A DNA stretch of 19,750 bases. Origin: Oscillospiraceae bacterium. Its GTDB lineage: Bacteria > Bacillota > Clostridia > Oscillospirales > Ruminococcaceae. How positions within the stretch are numbered: the first letter of the stretch is position 1; every line of letters begins with the position of its first letter. Location of the stretch: assembly GCA_019420135.1 (NCBI GenBank), contig JAHZHS010000011.1, forward strand, positions 3,555 through 23,304. The letters are read 5' to 3'. Position numbers and translations under genes: made by a program. The notes beneath the pieces were generated by a model, which saw only the letters and a program-made list of their open reading frames with translations, was not told the origin of the DNA and ran no database searches. Below, one piece after another: positions 5,112 to 11,930 of the stretch.

Positions 5112-7886
5112 TTATTTTGCCAGAACTTTGGCGCAGCGCGGGCAGAGGCCATCCTCGTTGACCGCGTCGTCGTACTTCCAGCAGCGCAGGCACTTGGCGC
5201 CGTGGGCATGCTCGGCGGCAACGCCCAGTCCCTCGCAGGTGCCCTTGACGCCGCCCTCGCCCTTGACCAGGTTCACCTGGGAGACGATGAGCAGATCGGC
5301 CAGCTCATCCATGGGGATGGCGTTGAGGAAGTCGTACATGGCGTCGCTGCAGTACAGGGTGACGCAGGCTTCCAGCGAGGAGCCGATCACCTTGTCGGCA
5401 CGGGACTGCTCCAGCACCTTCTTGACATCGTCGCGAACCGCCATGACCTTGTCCCACTTGGCGGTGAACGCCTCGTCGGGAGCCTGGCCGGCCTCGGGCA
5501 TCTGCTCGAAGACCACATAGTCCTTCATGCCGGGCAGTTTGGGGATATAGCTCCAGATCTCCTGGCTGGTGAAGCAGAGGATGGGAGCCAGCAGACGGGT
5601 GAAGTCCACCAGAATGTGGTACAGAGCCGTCTGAGCGCAGCGGCGGGCATGGTCGTCGGCGCAGTAGAGGCGGTCCTTGATGACATCCATATAGAAGTTG
5701 GACATATCCAGGACGCAGAAGTTATAGATGGCGTGGTAAGCGCGAGAGAAGTCATAGTGCTCGTAGGCGTCGCGCACGGTGGCGGTCAGGGCACGGATGG
5801 ACTGCAGCGCCCAGCGGTCGATCTCGAACAGCTGGTCCTCCTCCACCATATCCTTGGCGGGGTCGAAGCCGTTGAGGTTGCCCAGCATGAAGCGGGCGGT
5901 GTTGCGCATCTTGCGGTAGGCCTCGGACAGCTGGCGGAAGATCTCCTTGCCGGCGCGCACATCGACGGTGTAGTCGCTGGAAGCGACCCACAGACGGACA
6001 ATATCGGCACCGTAGTCACGGATCAGCTCGGAGGGTTCCACGCCGTTGCCGGCGGACTTGTGCATCTGCTTGCCCTGCTCGTCCACGACCCAGCCATGGC
6101 ACAGAACTCCCTTGTAGGGAGCGATGCCCTGGGTGGCAACGCTGGTCAGCAGGCTGGACTGGAACCAGCCGCGGAACTGGTCTGCACCCTCCATATAGAG
6201 GTCGACGGGCCAGTGCAGCTCAGGACGCTCGCGGCAGACAGCGCTCCAGGTGGAGCCGGAGTCGAACCAGACGTCCATGATGTCGGGGTCCTTCTCCCAG
6301 TCGGAGGCGCCGCACTCGCAGACCTCGGTCTTGGGCATGATGTCGTTGGCATCGTACTTGTACCAGGCGTCGCTGCCCTCCTTGCGGAACAGGTCGCTGA
6401 CGGCCTGGATGGAAGCATCGGTGATGTGGTACTTGCCGCACTTCTTGCAGTAGAACACCGGGATGGGCACGCCCCAGACACGCTGACGGCTGATGCACCA
6501 GTCGCTGCGGTCGCGGACCATGCCCTGCATGCGGTCATGGCCCCAGGCCGGCTGCCAGTGGACGCTGTCGATGGCCTTGTAGACATCCTCCTTGAAGGCG
6601 TCGATGGAGCAGAACCACTGCTCGGTGGCGCGGAAGATGATGGGGTTGTGGCAGCGCCAGCAGTGGGGATACTGGTGGACGATGTGCTGCACGCCCATCA
6701 GATGGCCGGTGGCCTTGATGTGCTCGAGGATGACCTTGTTGGCATCCCAGACCTTGAGACCGGCGAACTCCTCCCCTGCCTCGGCGGTCAGGCGGCCGGC
6801 GTCATCCACGGGGACGACAACGGGCAGCTGGGGATAGTGCTGGGTGCAGACCTCAAAGTCCTCGACGCCGTGGCCGGGAGCAGTATGGACGCAGCCGGTG
6901 CCGCCTTCCAGGGTGACATGGTCGCCCAGGATGACCAGGCCGGTGCGGTCCAGGAAGGGATGCTGGTACTCCAGCATTTCCAGCTCGGAGCCCAGGACAC
7001 GGGGCTCGAGAACGGTATAGTTTTCAATGTGGCAGGCTTCCATGGTGGCCTTGACCAGGTTGGCCGCCATGATGTGGTACTGGCCGTCGATCTCCACAAA
7101 GGCGTACTCGATGGAGGGGTTCAGGCAGGTTGCCACGTTGGCGGGCAGAGTCCAGGTGGTCGTCGTCCAGATCACGATCCAGGCCTTGTCCAGAGGAATG
7201 CCGTACTTGGCCAGCACACCCTTGGGGTCGTTCTTCAGCTTGAAGCGGACGTAGATGGAATCGCAGGCATCCTCGGCGTACTCGATCTCCGCCTCGGCCA
7301 GGGCCGTGCGGTCCTCCGGGCACCAGTAGACCGCCTTGAGGCCCTTGTAGATGTAGCCCTTCTTGGCCATCTCGCCGAAGATCTCCACCTGGCGGGCCTC
7401 AAACTCGGGCTTGAGGGTCAGGTAGGGGTTGGCAAAGTCGCCCTGGACGCCCAGGCGCTTGAACTGGGAGTTCATGACGTCGATGTGCTCGGTGGCAAAC
7501 TCCTTGCAGATCTTGCGCAGGTCCAGCTTGGAGACACCGGCCTTCTTGTCGCCGAGAGAGCCCAGGGCCTTCAGCTCGATGGGCAGGCCATGGGTATCAT
7601 AGCCGGGAACATAGGGCGCGCAGTAGCCGGACATGTTCTTGTAGCGGATGATGATATCCTTGATGATCTTGTTCAGGGCGGTGCCCATGTGGATGCTGCC
7701 GTTGGCATACGGAGGGCCGTCGTGCAGAATGAAGGACGGCTTGCCCTCGTTATTCTTGATCATCTGCTCGTAGACATGGTTGTTTTCCCAGTCTTCCAGC
7801 ATGACCGGCTCTTTTTTCGGCAGGCCCGCCCGCATCTGAAACGGTGTGGACGGCAGATGGATGGTGTCATTATAATTCTGCGCCAA
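5112..7886 (-). CDS. ileS: Isoleucine--tRNA ligase (TTG start)
   Basis: A 924-residue class I aminoacyl-tRNA synthetase that charges tRNA(Ile). The N-terminal Rossmann half has PPYANGSIHMGT (HIGH motif as HMGT, residues 66-69). The CP1 editing domain includes WTTTTWTLPANVA and the GTGCVHTAPGHGVEDF block. DVWFDSGSTW follows, then the KMSKS loop as QMHKS (607-611), the anticodon-binding domain, and a C-terminal zinc site with C899, C902, C915 and C918. Length fits bacterial IleS (E. coli 938). The start codon is TTG: the family-like N terminus begins there, and AGGA sits 6 nt upstream; the next ATG would remove conserved residues. It lies 156 nt after divIVA, as in B. subtilis. Unlike many Firmicute ileS genes, the gap has no recognisable T-box. 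Confidence 0.97.
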   Translation of the reverse strand: MAQNYNDTIHLPSTPFQMRAGLPKKEPVMLEDWENNHVYEQMIKNNEGKPSFILHDGPPYANGSIHMGTALNKIIKDIIIRYKNMSGYCAPYVPGYDTHGLPIELKALGSLGDKKAGVSKLDLRKICKEFATEHIDVMNSQFKRLGVQGDFANPYLTLKPEFEARQVEIFGEMAKKGYIYKGLKAVYWCPEDRTALAEAEIEYAEDACDSIYVRFKLKNDPKGVLAKYGIPLDKAWIVIWTTTTWTLPANVATCLNPSIEYAFVEIDGQYHIMAANLVKATMEACHIENYTVLEPRVLGSELEMLEYQHPFLDRTGLVILGDHVTLEGGTGCVHTAPGHGVEDFEVCTQHYPQLPVVVPVDDAGRLTAEAGEEFAGLKVWDANKVILEHIKATGHLMGVQHIVHQYPHCWRCHNPIIFRATEQWFCSIDAFKEDVYKAIDSVHWQPAWGHDRMQGMVRDRSDWCISRQRVWGVPIPVFYCKKCGKYHITDASIQAVSDLFRKEGSDAWYKYDANDIMPKTEVCECGASDWEKDPDIMDVWFDSGSTWSAVCRERPELHWPVDLYMEGADQFRGWFQSSLLTSVATQGIAPYKGVLCHGWVVDEQGKQMHKSAGNGVEPSELIRDYGADIVRLWVASSDYTVDVRAGKEIFRQLSEAYRKMRNTARFMLGNLNGFDPAKDMVEEDQLFEIDRWALQSIRALTATVRDAYEHYDFSRAYHAIYNFCVLDMSNFYMDVIKDRLYCADDHARRCAQTALYHILVDFTRLLAPILCFTSQEIWSYIPKLPGMKDYVVFEQMPEAGQAPDEAFTAKWDKVMAVRDDVKKVLEQSRADKVIGSSLEACVTLYCSDAMYDFLNAIPMDELADLLIVSQVNLVKGEGGVKGTCEGLGVAAEHAHGAKCLRCWKYDDAVNEDGLCPRCAKVLAK

Positions 7887-8008
7887 AGTTTCCTACTCTC
7901 CTCTATACTTCATTCACGCACAAACCCGGCACGGCCGGACACAGATCTCCCCGTCCCCGAAGGGTTGCGGTCAATCCGGTCGGCGCGCCGGTATCGGTGC
8001 GCGGTATC

Positions 8009-8040
8009 ACGATCCACGCTTTTCCAAAAGTGCGGATCGC
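8009..8040 (-). promoter_or_regulatory. Long imperfect hairpin just after divIVA, in the ileS leader gap
   Basis: Starting 2 nt after the divIVA stop, the two arms pair over about 14 positions with two G-U pairs and one A-C mismatch around a very small central loop. No T run follows, so it is not a canonical terminator. It may protect the divIVA mRNA end or be a processing site between divIVA and ileS. The rest of the 156-nt gap holds only the ileS ribosome site. Confidence 0.45.
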
Positions 8041-8042
8041 TG

Positions 8043-9038
8043 TCAACTGTCAAAGTCCACGCCGGCAAAGGTATCAAAGGATGCCGGCAGCGGATCCGGC
8101 TGCGCGGCCTGCTTTTTGGTACGGCGGGTCGTGCTTCTGCGAGTGGTGGACTTGCGGGTGGTCTTTTTGGGGGCCGGGGGGTCCTGGTCGGGCAGGTCAT
8201 ACAGGCCTGCGCCGGGCTGGAACTTGCCGGTGGCCGCGGGCGCCGGAGCGGCGGGCTCGGGCGGATCCTCACGCAGATCCTCGGGCTCGTCCGGTTTGGG
8301 CGCGATGGCAAACTCCACCGTATCCACCTTTTCCTCGGTCTCGGGAAGGGCGTCCTCCTCGGAATCACCATAGTAAGGCTCGGTGTCCGGTTCGGGCTGG
8401 ACCTCCTGGACGGGAGCCGGCTCGTAAGCGGGCTGGGGCTCCTCGTAGGCGGGGGCGGGCTCCTCATAAGCCGGTGCCGGTTCATAGGAGGGCTGCGGTG
8501 CCTCATAGGCAGGTTGCGGGGCCGGCTGCGGCTGCGGTTCGGGCTCGGGCTGGGCCGCCGGTTTCTCCTCCGGCTGAGGCTCCACGGTATCGGAGGCCTC
8601 CGGGATCTTGGACAGCAGCTCAATATGCTTGCGGTACATAGCAAGGAGGGATTTCTTGAAGTTTTCCGTCTCCTTGCGGATGGTGGTCAGCTCCTGCTGG
8701 GCCAGCTCCACCTCGTCACGGGCGCGCTGTTCCCGGTCCTCGGCACGGATGTTGGCGGCACGGATCACTTCGGCGGCCTTCTGCTTGGCCTCCTTGATGA
8801 CATTTTCCCCCAGGCGCTGGGCGTTGATGAGGGTGGTGTGCAGGGTATCTTCCTCGGCACGGTACTGGTCGATGCGCTGGGCAAGCACCACGAGTTTCTT
8901 CTGCAGATCCTCGTTCTCCGCGCTGAGCGCATCCAGACTGTCCGCCACCTGTCTGAGATAATCATCGACATCGTCACACCGATAGCCCCGCATGGCTTTT
9001 TCAAATGTGACGCGCCGTACATCCTCCGAAGCGATCAT
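8043..9038 (-). CDS. divIVA: DivIVA-domain cell-pole/septum protein with a long disordered tail
   Basis: The N-terminal 60 residues are DivIVA-like: ASEDVRRVTFEKAMRGYRCDDVDDYLRQV, with F12, R17 and the GY turn that in this family bind curved membrane at the septum and poles. A coiled coil follows (about 30-145), then a Pro/Ala/Glu/Tyr-rich region with repeated PAYE units (177-208), an acidic stretch (211-262), and a lysine/arginine/threonine tail (291-309). At 331 residues it is about twice the length of B. subtilis DivIVA; the extra is low complexity. ATG at 9038 has AGGAGG 8 nt upstream. The context sepF-ylmH-divIVA-ileS is the conserved Firmicute division cluster. DivIVA usually recruits partners for division or pole organisation; the tail's role is unknown. 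Confidence 0.96.
   Translation of the reverse strand: MIASEDVRRVTFEKAMRGYRCDDVDDYLRQVADSLDALSAENEDLQKKLVVLAQRIDQYRAEEDTLHTTLINAQRLGENVIKEAKQKAAEVIRAANIRAEDREQRARDEVELAQQELTTIRKETENFKKSLLAMYRKHIELLSKIPEASDTVEPQPEEKPAAQPEPEPQPQPAPQPAYEAPQPSYEPAPAYEEPAPAYEEPQPAYEPAPVQEVQPEPDTEPYYGDSEEDALPETEEKVDTVEFAIAPKPDEPEDLREDPPEPAAPAPAATGKFQPGAGLYDLPDQDPPAPKKTTRKSTTRRSTTRRTKKQAAQPDPLPASFDTFAGVDFDS
8415..8510 (-). repeat. Degenerate PAYE coding repeats in divIVA
   Basis: Residues 177-208 contain five units of the form P-[AS]-Y-E-x-P spaced 7 to 8 residues apart. At DNA level they are imperfect 21-24 bp tandem repeats (CCGGCTTATGAGGAG-like). Such repeats can expand or contract by slippage, so the length may differ between strains. 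Confidence 0.75.
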
Positions 9039-9105
9039 TCTTTATTCCTCCTGTCTCGGGCCCTGCCCGGGATTGGCTGTAAGGCCGAAAGCCGCGCTGT
9101 AATGT

Positions 9106-9927
9106 TTAATACTGATAAAACAGGATAAACGTGCGGTCGCTGCGGCTTTTGCCGCCGATCTCCTGTAACCGGTAGCGGCCGCTGCCGCGCACCGTGAAAA
9201 TGTCCCCCGCGTAAACCGCGTCATGGGCGCTGCGCAGGGGAACGTGATTGACCTGGACCCGGCCTTCCGAAATGGCCTGTGCTGCCTGTCCCCGGGAGGT
9301 GTGCAGCATGGCCGCCAGCACCGAGTCGGCCCGCAGTGAACTGACCGTTGCCTGGCGGAGCTGGCGCTCCGGTTCCCGCAAGGCGGACTGGGGCGGCTCC
9401 TCACAGCGCTGGGCATCCAGCCGGACATGTCCCGCCGACGTCAGGTTCGCAGCCACAAAATCGGCCTTGTCCTCCAAAAGGAAGAGGTAATACTCCCCCG
9501 GCCGGTCCGGATCGGGACGGATATCGCCCAGGCAGACCCGCTCCAGGCCAAGACCCAGCGCCGCCCCCAGGATGTCCCGGTGGGCGGGAGGCTGTGCTCC
9601 CGGCGCAAGGTGAGCATGGAGGTGCAGGCAGGCAACGGGCTGTTCCTGCCAGGCGCCCTCCGGCTCAATGCAGAGTACCCGGCGCTCGGCCCCCTCAAAT
9701 CCACCCCAAAAGCGGATGCTGCTCATCTGGGCACGGTTGGCGGAGGCCGCCGCCAGAGACTGTTCCCGGTCGGACAGAAAGCCGGTATAGCGCGGAATGC
9801 CCCGCTGCCCGGCCAGGATGCAAAGTTCCTCCACCCGGCGCATGAAGCGGCGTTCCTCCTCATTCTGGGGAGGCAGAAAGCCGCGCACCGCTGTGCCGGA
9901 GCCGGTGAGATCAGAAGAATACGCCAT
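9106..9927 (-). CDS. ylmH: YlmH-family S4 RNA-binding protein
   Basis: A 273-residue protein. The N-terminal part (about 20-180) matches the YlmH arrangement, with FLSDREQ, HRDILGAALGLGLERVCLGDI and YYLFLLEDKADFVAANL. The C-terminal S4 domain (about 195-265) contains SSLRADSVLAAML, GRVQVNHVPLRSAHDAVYAGD and a closing RYRLQEIGGKSRSDR. YlmH proteins bind RNA and the large ribosomal subunit; in B. subtilis YlmH has been linked to ribosome-associated quality control (recalled from literature). ATG at 9927 has GGAG 6 nt upstream and overlaps the 3' end of sepF by 17 nt, so coupled translation is likely. Position between sepF and divIVA matches the family; the small membrane gene ylmG often found between them is absent here. 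Confidence 0.93.
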   Translation of the reverse strand: MAYSSDLTGSGTAVRGFLPPQNEEERRFMRRVEELCILAGQRGIPRYTGFLSDREQSLAAASANRAQMSSIRFWGGFEGAERRVLCIEPEGAWQEQPVACLHLHAHLAPGAQPPAHRDILGAALGLGLERVCLGDIRPDPDRPGEYYLFLLEDKADFVAANLTSAGHVRLDAQRCEEPPQSALREPERQLRQATVSSLRADSVLAAMLHTSRGQAAQAISEGRVQVNHVPLRSAHDAVYAGDIFTVRGSGRYRLQEIGGKSRSDRTFILFYQY

Positions 9928-10372
9928 TGTTCTCCAGCTCGTCGATCAAATCGCCCATAATGTCGACATTATAGGGGGTGATGATGAAGGTGCTGGTGGC
10001 AACGCGCTTGATCTGGCCGTTGTTGGCATAGGCAACGCCGGACAAAAAGTCGATCAGGCGGCGGGAAACCTCCTTGTTGGTGGACTCGAGGTTCAAAACC
10101 ACCGTGCGCTTGGCATTGAGCTGATCGGCAATGGTCGAGGCGTCGTCAAAGCGTTCGGGCTTGACCAGCACGACCTGAAGCTGGGTCGTCGCATTGATGT
10201 TGACGACCTTGTTGCGCTGTTTGGCAGCTTCGGACTGAGCATAGGTATCCTGGGACGCCGAACCCTGGCCGCCGCCGGCAAAGACCTCGTCCTCGCCGCC
10301 GTCCAGGTACTCGTCGTCCTCCGGGTCCGGATTGATACCGAGCATATTTTTGAAGCCTTCGAACATGGACAT
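9911..10372 (-). CDS. sepF: Cell division protein SepF
   Basis: A 153-residue SepF with the expected layout: an N-terminal amphipathic membrane-targeting helix (MSMFEGFKNMLG), an acidic Gly-rich linker (about 15-50), and the compact SepF core (about 56-140: VVNINATTQLQVVLVKPERFDDA, VVLNLESTNKEVSRRLIDFLSG, STFIITPYNVDI). SepF anchors FtsZ filaments to the membrane at the septum and shapes the division ring; it can stand in for FtsA. ATG at 10372 has AAGGAG about 8 nt upstream. It is the first gene of the division operon, with its own promoter, a candidate operator and a structured 88-nt leader. Length is typical. Confidence 0.96.
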   Translation of the reverse strand: MSMFEGFKNMLGINPDPEDDEYLDGGEDEVFAGGGQGSASQDTYAQSEAAKQRNKVVNINATTQLQVVLVKPERFDDASTIADQLNAKRTVVLNLESTNKEVSRRLIDFLSGVAYANNGQIKRVATSTFIITPYNVDIMGDLIDELENNGVFF

Positions 10373-10400
10373 GATGGATTCTCCTTAACTTATGGCTGTT

Positions 10401-10434
10401 GCAGCCCTGCGGCTGCCTGCCGTACAGACGGCAG
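10401..10434 (-). promoter_or_regulatory. Tandem hairpins in the sepF 5' leader
   Basis: Two abutting perfect stems lie in the predicted leader: CTGCCGT-CTGT-ACGGCAG (10417-10434) and GCAGCC-GCAG-GGCTGC (10401-10416). They end about 15 nt before the sepF Shine-Dalgarno. Neither has a T run. They may stabilise the transcript or be an RNA or protein recognition site; that role is inference. Confidence 0.55.
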
Positions 10435-10447
10435 AATTTCACTGAAT

Positions 10448-10477
10448 ACAGCGATATACATTAAGTATTATCGCTGT
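10448..10477 (-). promoter_or_regulatory. Perfect 9-bp inverted repeat over the sepF promoter (candidate operator)
   Basis: ACAGCGATA (10448-10456) and its exact complement TATCGCTGT (10469-10477) are separated by an AT-rich 12-bp spacer. Arm centres are 21 bp apart, two helical turns, fitting a dimeric repressor. The right arm covers the -10 box (10467-10472) and the left arm lies just downstream of the predicted start of transcription, so binding would block initiation. Confidence 0.6.
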
Positions 10478-10495
10478 TTTGGCGTCAAAAGTCAA
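10467..10495 (-). promoter_or_regulatory. Sigma-A-like promoter of the sepF-divIVA-ileS operon
   Basis: The minus strand reads TTGACT (10490-10495), exactly 17 bases, then GATAAT (10467-10472). Predicted start of transcription is near 10460, giving a leader of about 88 nt. It lies between the terminator of the upstream operon and sepF. Confidence 0.82.
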
Positions 10496-10534
10496 TAGCG
10501 GCAGTCCCCCGCAGATACATTTTGGATGCAGACC

Positions 10535-10554
10535 GGAAAATCGACGATTTTTCC
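10535..10554. promoter_or_regulatory. AT-rich near-perfect palindrome upstream of the sepF promoter
   Basis: GGAAAATCG-A-CGATTTTTCC is symmetrical apart from one extra T. It lies 40 bp upstream of the -35 box and 3 bp from the T run of the preceding terminator. It could be an activator site or upstream element, or a leftover of the terminator region. Confidence 0.35.
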
Positions 10555-10556
10555 AC

Positions 10557-10599
10557 AAAAAAAGCCGCCCGCTTTGTAAATACAGTCTCAGCGGGCGGC
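10557..10599 (-). terminator. Intrinsic terminator of the miaB-mutS-mutL-miaA operon
   Basis: A perfect 10-bp GC-rich stem (GCCGCCCGCT paired with AGCGGGCGGC) with a 16-base loop is followed on the minus strand by at least seven T residues (10557-10563). It lies 57 nt after the stop codon of the HlyD-like gene. Confidence 0.93.
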
Positions 10600-10656
10600 G
10601 ATTTCAGCCCGTTGGGGCTGCTTTGCCGTGGGAATATTTGACGGTGTGTCCGGTTT

Positions 10657-11892
10657 TTACATCAATTTTCCATCCTGCAGGTTGGTGCCCTCCACGATGA
10701 CCTCATCATACAGGCGGACCTCGTTGTCGGTCCCCAGTGCGCCGTCCTCCGGCACCAGGATATAATCCTCATTCTGGTAGAGGATGGTGATCTTGCGGAA
10801 GCGCTGGAGGTTGCCCACCTTGACGTAGACGCCGTTGTTGCCGTCCACGATGTGCAGTGCCTTGCTGTCGATGCGGATGCCGGAATAGGTGTGCAGATCG
10901 ATCTGAGCAGTCTCCTGACCCAGGGTCAACACCTCCGAATTGATGGTGCCGCATTCCAGCACGATCTTGGCAAGCCCGGCCTCCTCGTCCTCGGTGACGG
11001 ACAGCACTGTGGCCGACAGAGGATCGTCCTGTTTGCCGGGTACGCTGATCTTGACGGTGGAAAGTCCGTCAAACCGGGCGGCGGTGTCCAGGTCACAGGT
11101 GGCGTAGAACCGCCAGGAAAAGCCCGAGACGATCCACCCTGCCGTGTTGTCGGTGGAGGCGGTAAGGTCCTGCCCCAGCATCGACGACAGGTCGGACACC
11201 GAGGCATTGTCGGCGGTCTCCTGGTTCAGGGTGGTGAGGTGCGCCGTGTCCGCAGCCACAAAGTAGCCGTTTTTCTCTGCCACCAGATTCTGCAGGCCGT
11301 CCAGCTGGGCGGCGATGGCATCCCGCTCCGACTGCAGCTGGGCGATGGTGGACGCAAAGCCGGTACTCTGGCCGGTGGAAATCTGCAGGCGATTCTGGGC
11401 CAGCAGGAAATCCTCCTCGGCGGTACGGATGCTGCCGTAGGCGCCCCGGTCCAGCTGGTCCAGCAGGTTATACAGCGCCGACTGGGTCTGGGTGGTCAGC
11501 ACCGAGAGATCACTGCCCGACGAGTTCTGGGACTTGTTGAGCAGCGAGATTTCCCGGTCCAGATTGGTCAGGGCCTCCCGCTCCAGATCCTGGCCCTCGG
11601 CGGTGTAGCACTCGGCAATGACGGTGCCCACGGTGACGCGCTCACCGTTTTCCACCAGGTAGCCCAGGTCACCGCTGCCCGACACCGGTGTGGCATCGAA
11701 TACAGCCGCGCCGGTGAGCTTGATGCTGTCCGACATGGTGGCCTGGATGGCGGTTTCCGTCTTATAGGTGTGATGAAGAATGGCGTAGAGCTGTACCGCC
11801 ACGTACAGCACAGCAAAAATCAGGATGGCCGTGATCAGTGCGATGGCCATGTTTTTGCCGACGCGGCGGCGCTCGGCCGGATCTCTCTGCAT
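10657..11892 (-). CDS. HlyD-like membrane-anchored adaptor protein
   Basis: A 411-residue protein with one N-terminal membrane helix (about 14-37) after a basic start, a barrel-sandwich-like half (about 45-100, TGAAVFDATPV, GERVTVGTVIAEC), a helical coiled-coil hairpin (about 100-205, rich in Leu, Gln and Ser), and C-terminal beta domains ending DEVIVEGTNLQDGKLM. This is the layout of HlyD/MFP-type efflux adaptors, here outside-facing in a monoderm. Such proteins normally work with an ABC or MFS exporter, but no such gene is adjacent, so partner and cargo are unknown. ATG at 11892 has GGAG 8 nt upstream. The open frame extends 66 codons further into miaA, but those are Pro/Arg-rich shadow. 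It follows miaA by 38 nt and is last before the terminator. Confidence 0.85.
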   Translation of the reverse strand: MQRDPAERRRVGKNMAIALITAILIFAVLYVAVQLYAILHHTYKTETAIQATMSDSIKLTGAAVFDATPVSGSGDLGYLVENGERVTVGTVIAECYTAEGQDLEREALTNLDREISLLNKSQNSSGSDLSVLTTQTQSALYNLLDQLDRGAYGSIRTAEEDFLLAQNRLQISTGQSTGFASTIAQLQSERDAIAAQLDGLQNLVAEKNGYFVAADTAHLTTLNQETADNASVSDLSSMLGQDLTASTDNTAGWIVSGFSWRFYATCDLDTAARFDGLSTVKISVPGKQDDPLSATVLSVTEDEEAGLAKIVLECGTINSEVLTLGQETAQIDLHTYSGIRIDSKALHIVDGNNGVYVKVGNLQRFRKITILYQNEDYILVPEDGALGTDNEVRLYDEVIVEGTNLQDGKLM

Positions 11893-11930
11893 GGGTATCT
11901 CTCCCTCCCCTTGCGGGGCGGCGGGCCAGG

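Noticed and set aside
7887..8042. ACCGCG sequence in the ileS leader as a T-box antiterminator
   Set aside because: Only ACCGCG is present; the AGGGUGGN part, a Stem I of sufficient length and a terminator with T run are missing.
4881..9128. A 1415-codon open frame on the plus strand across lspA, ileS and divIVA
   Set aside because: It is exactly antisense to well-supported genes, has low-complexity shadow composition and no family-like motif. Long antisense open frames are common in GC-rich genes.
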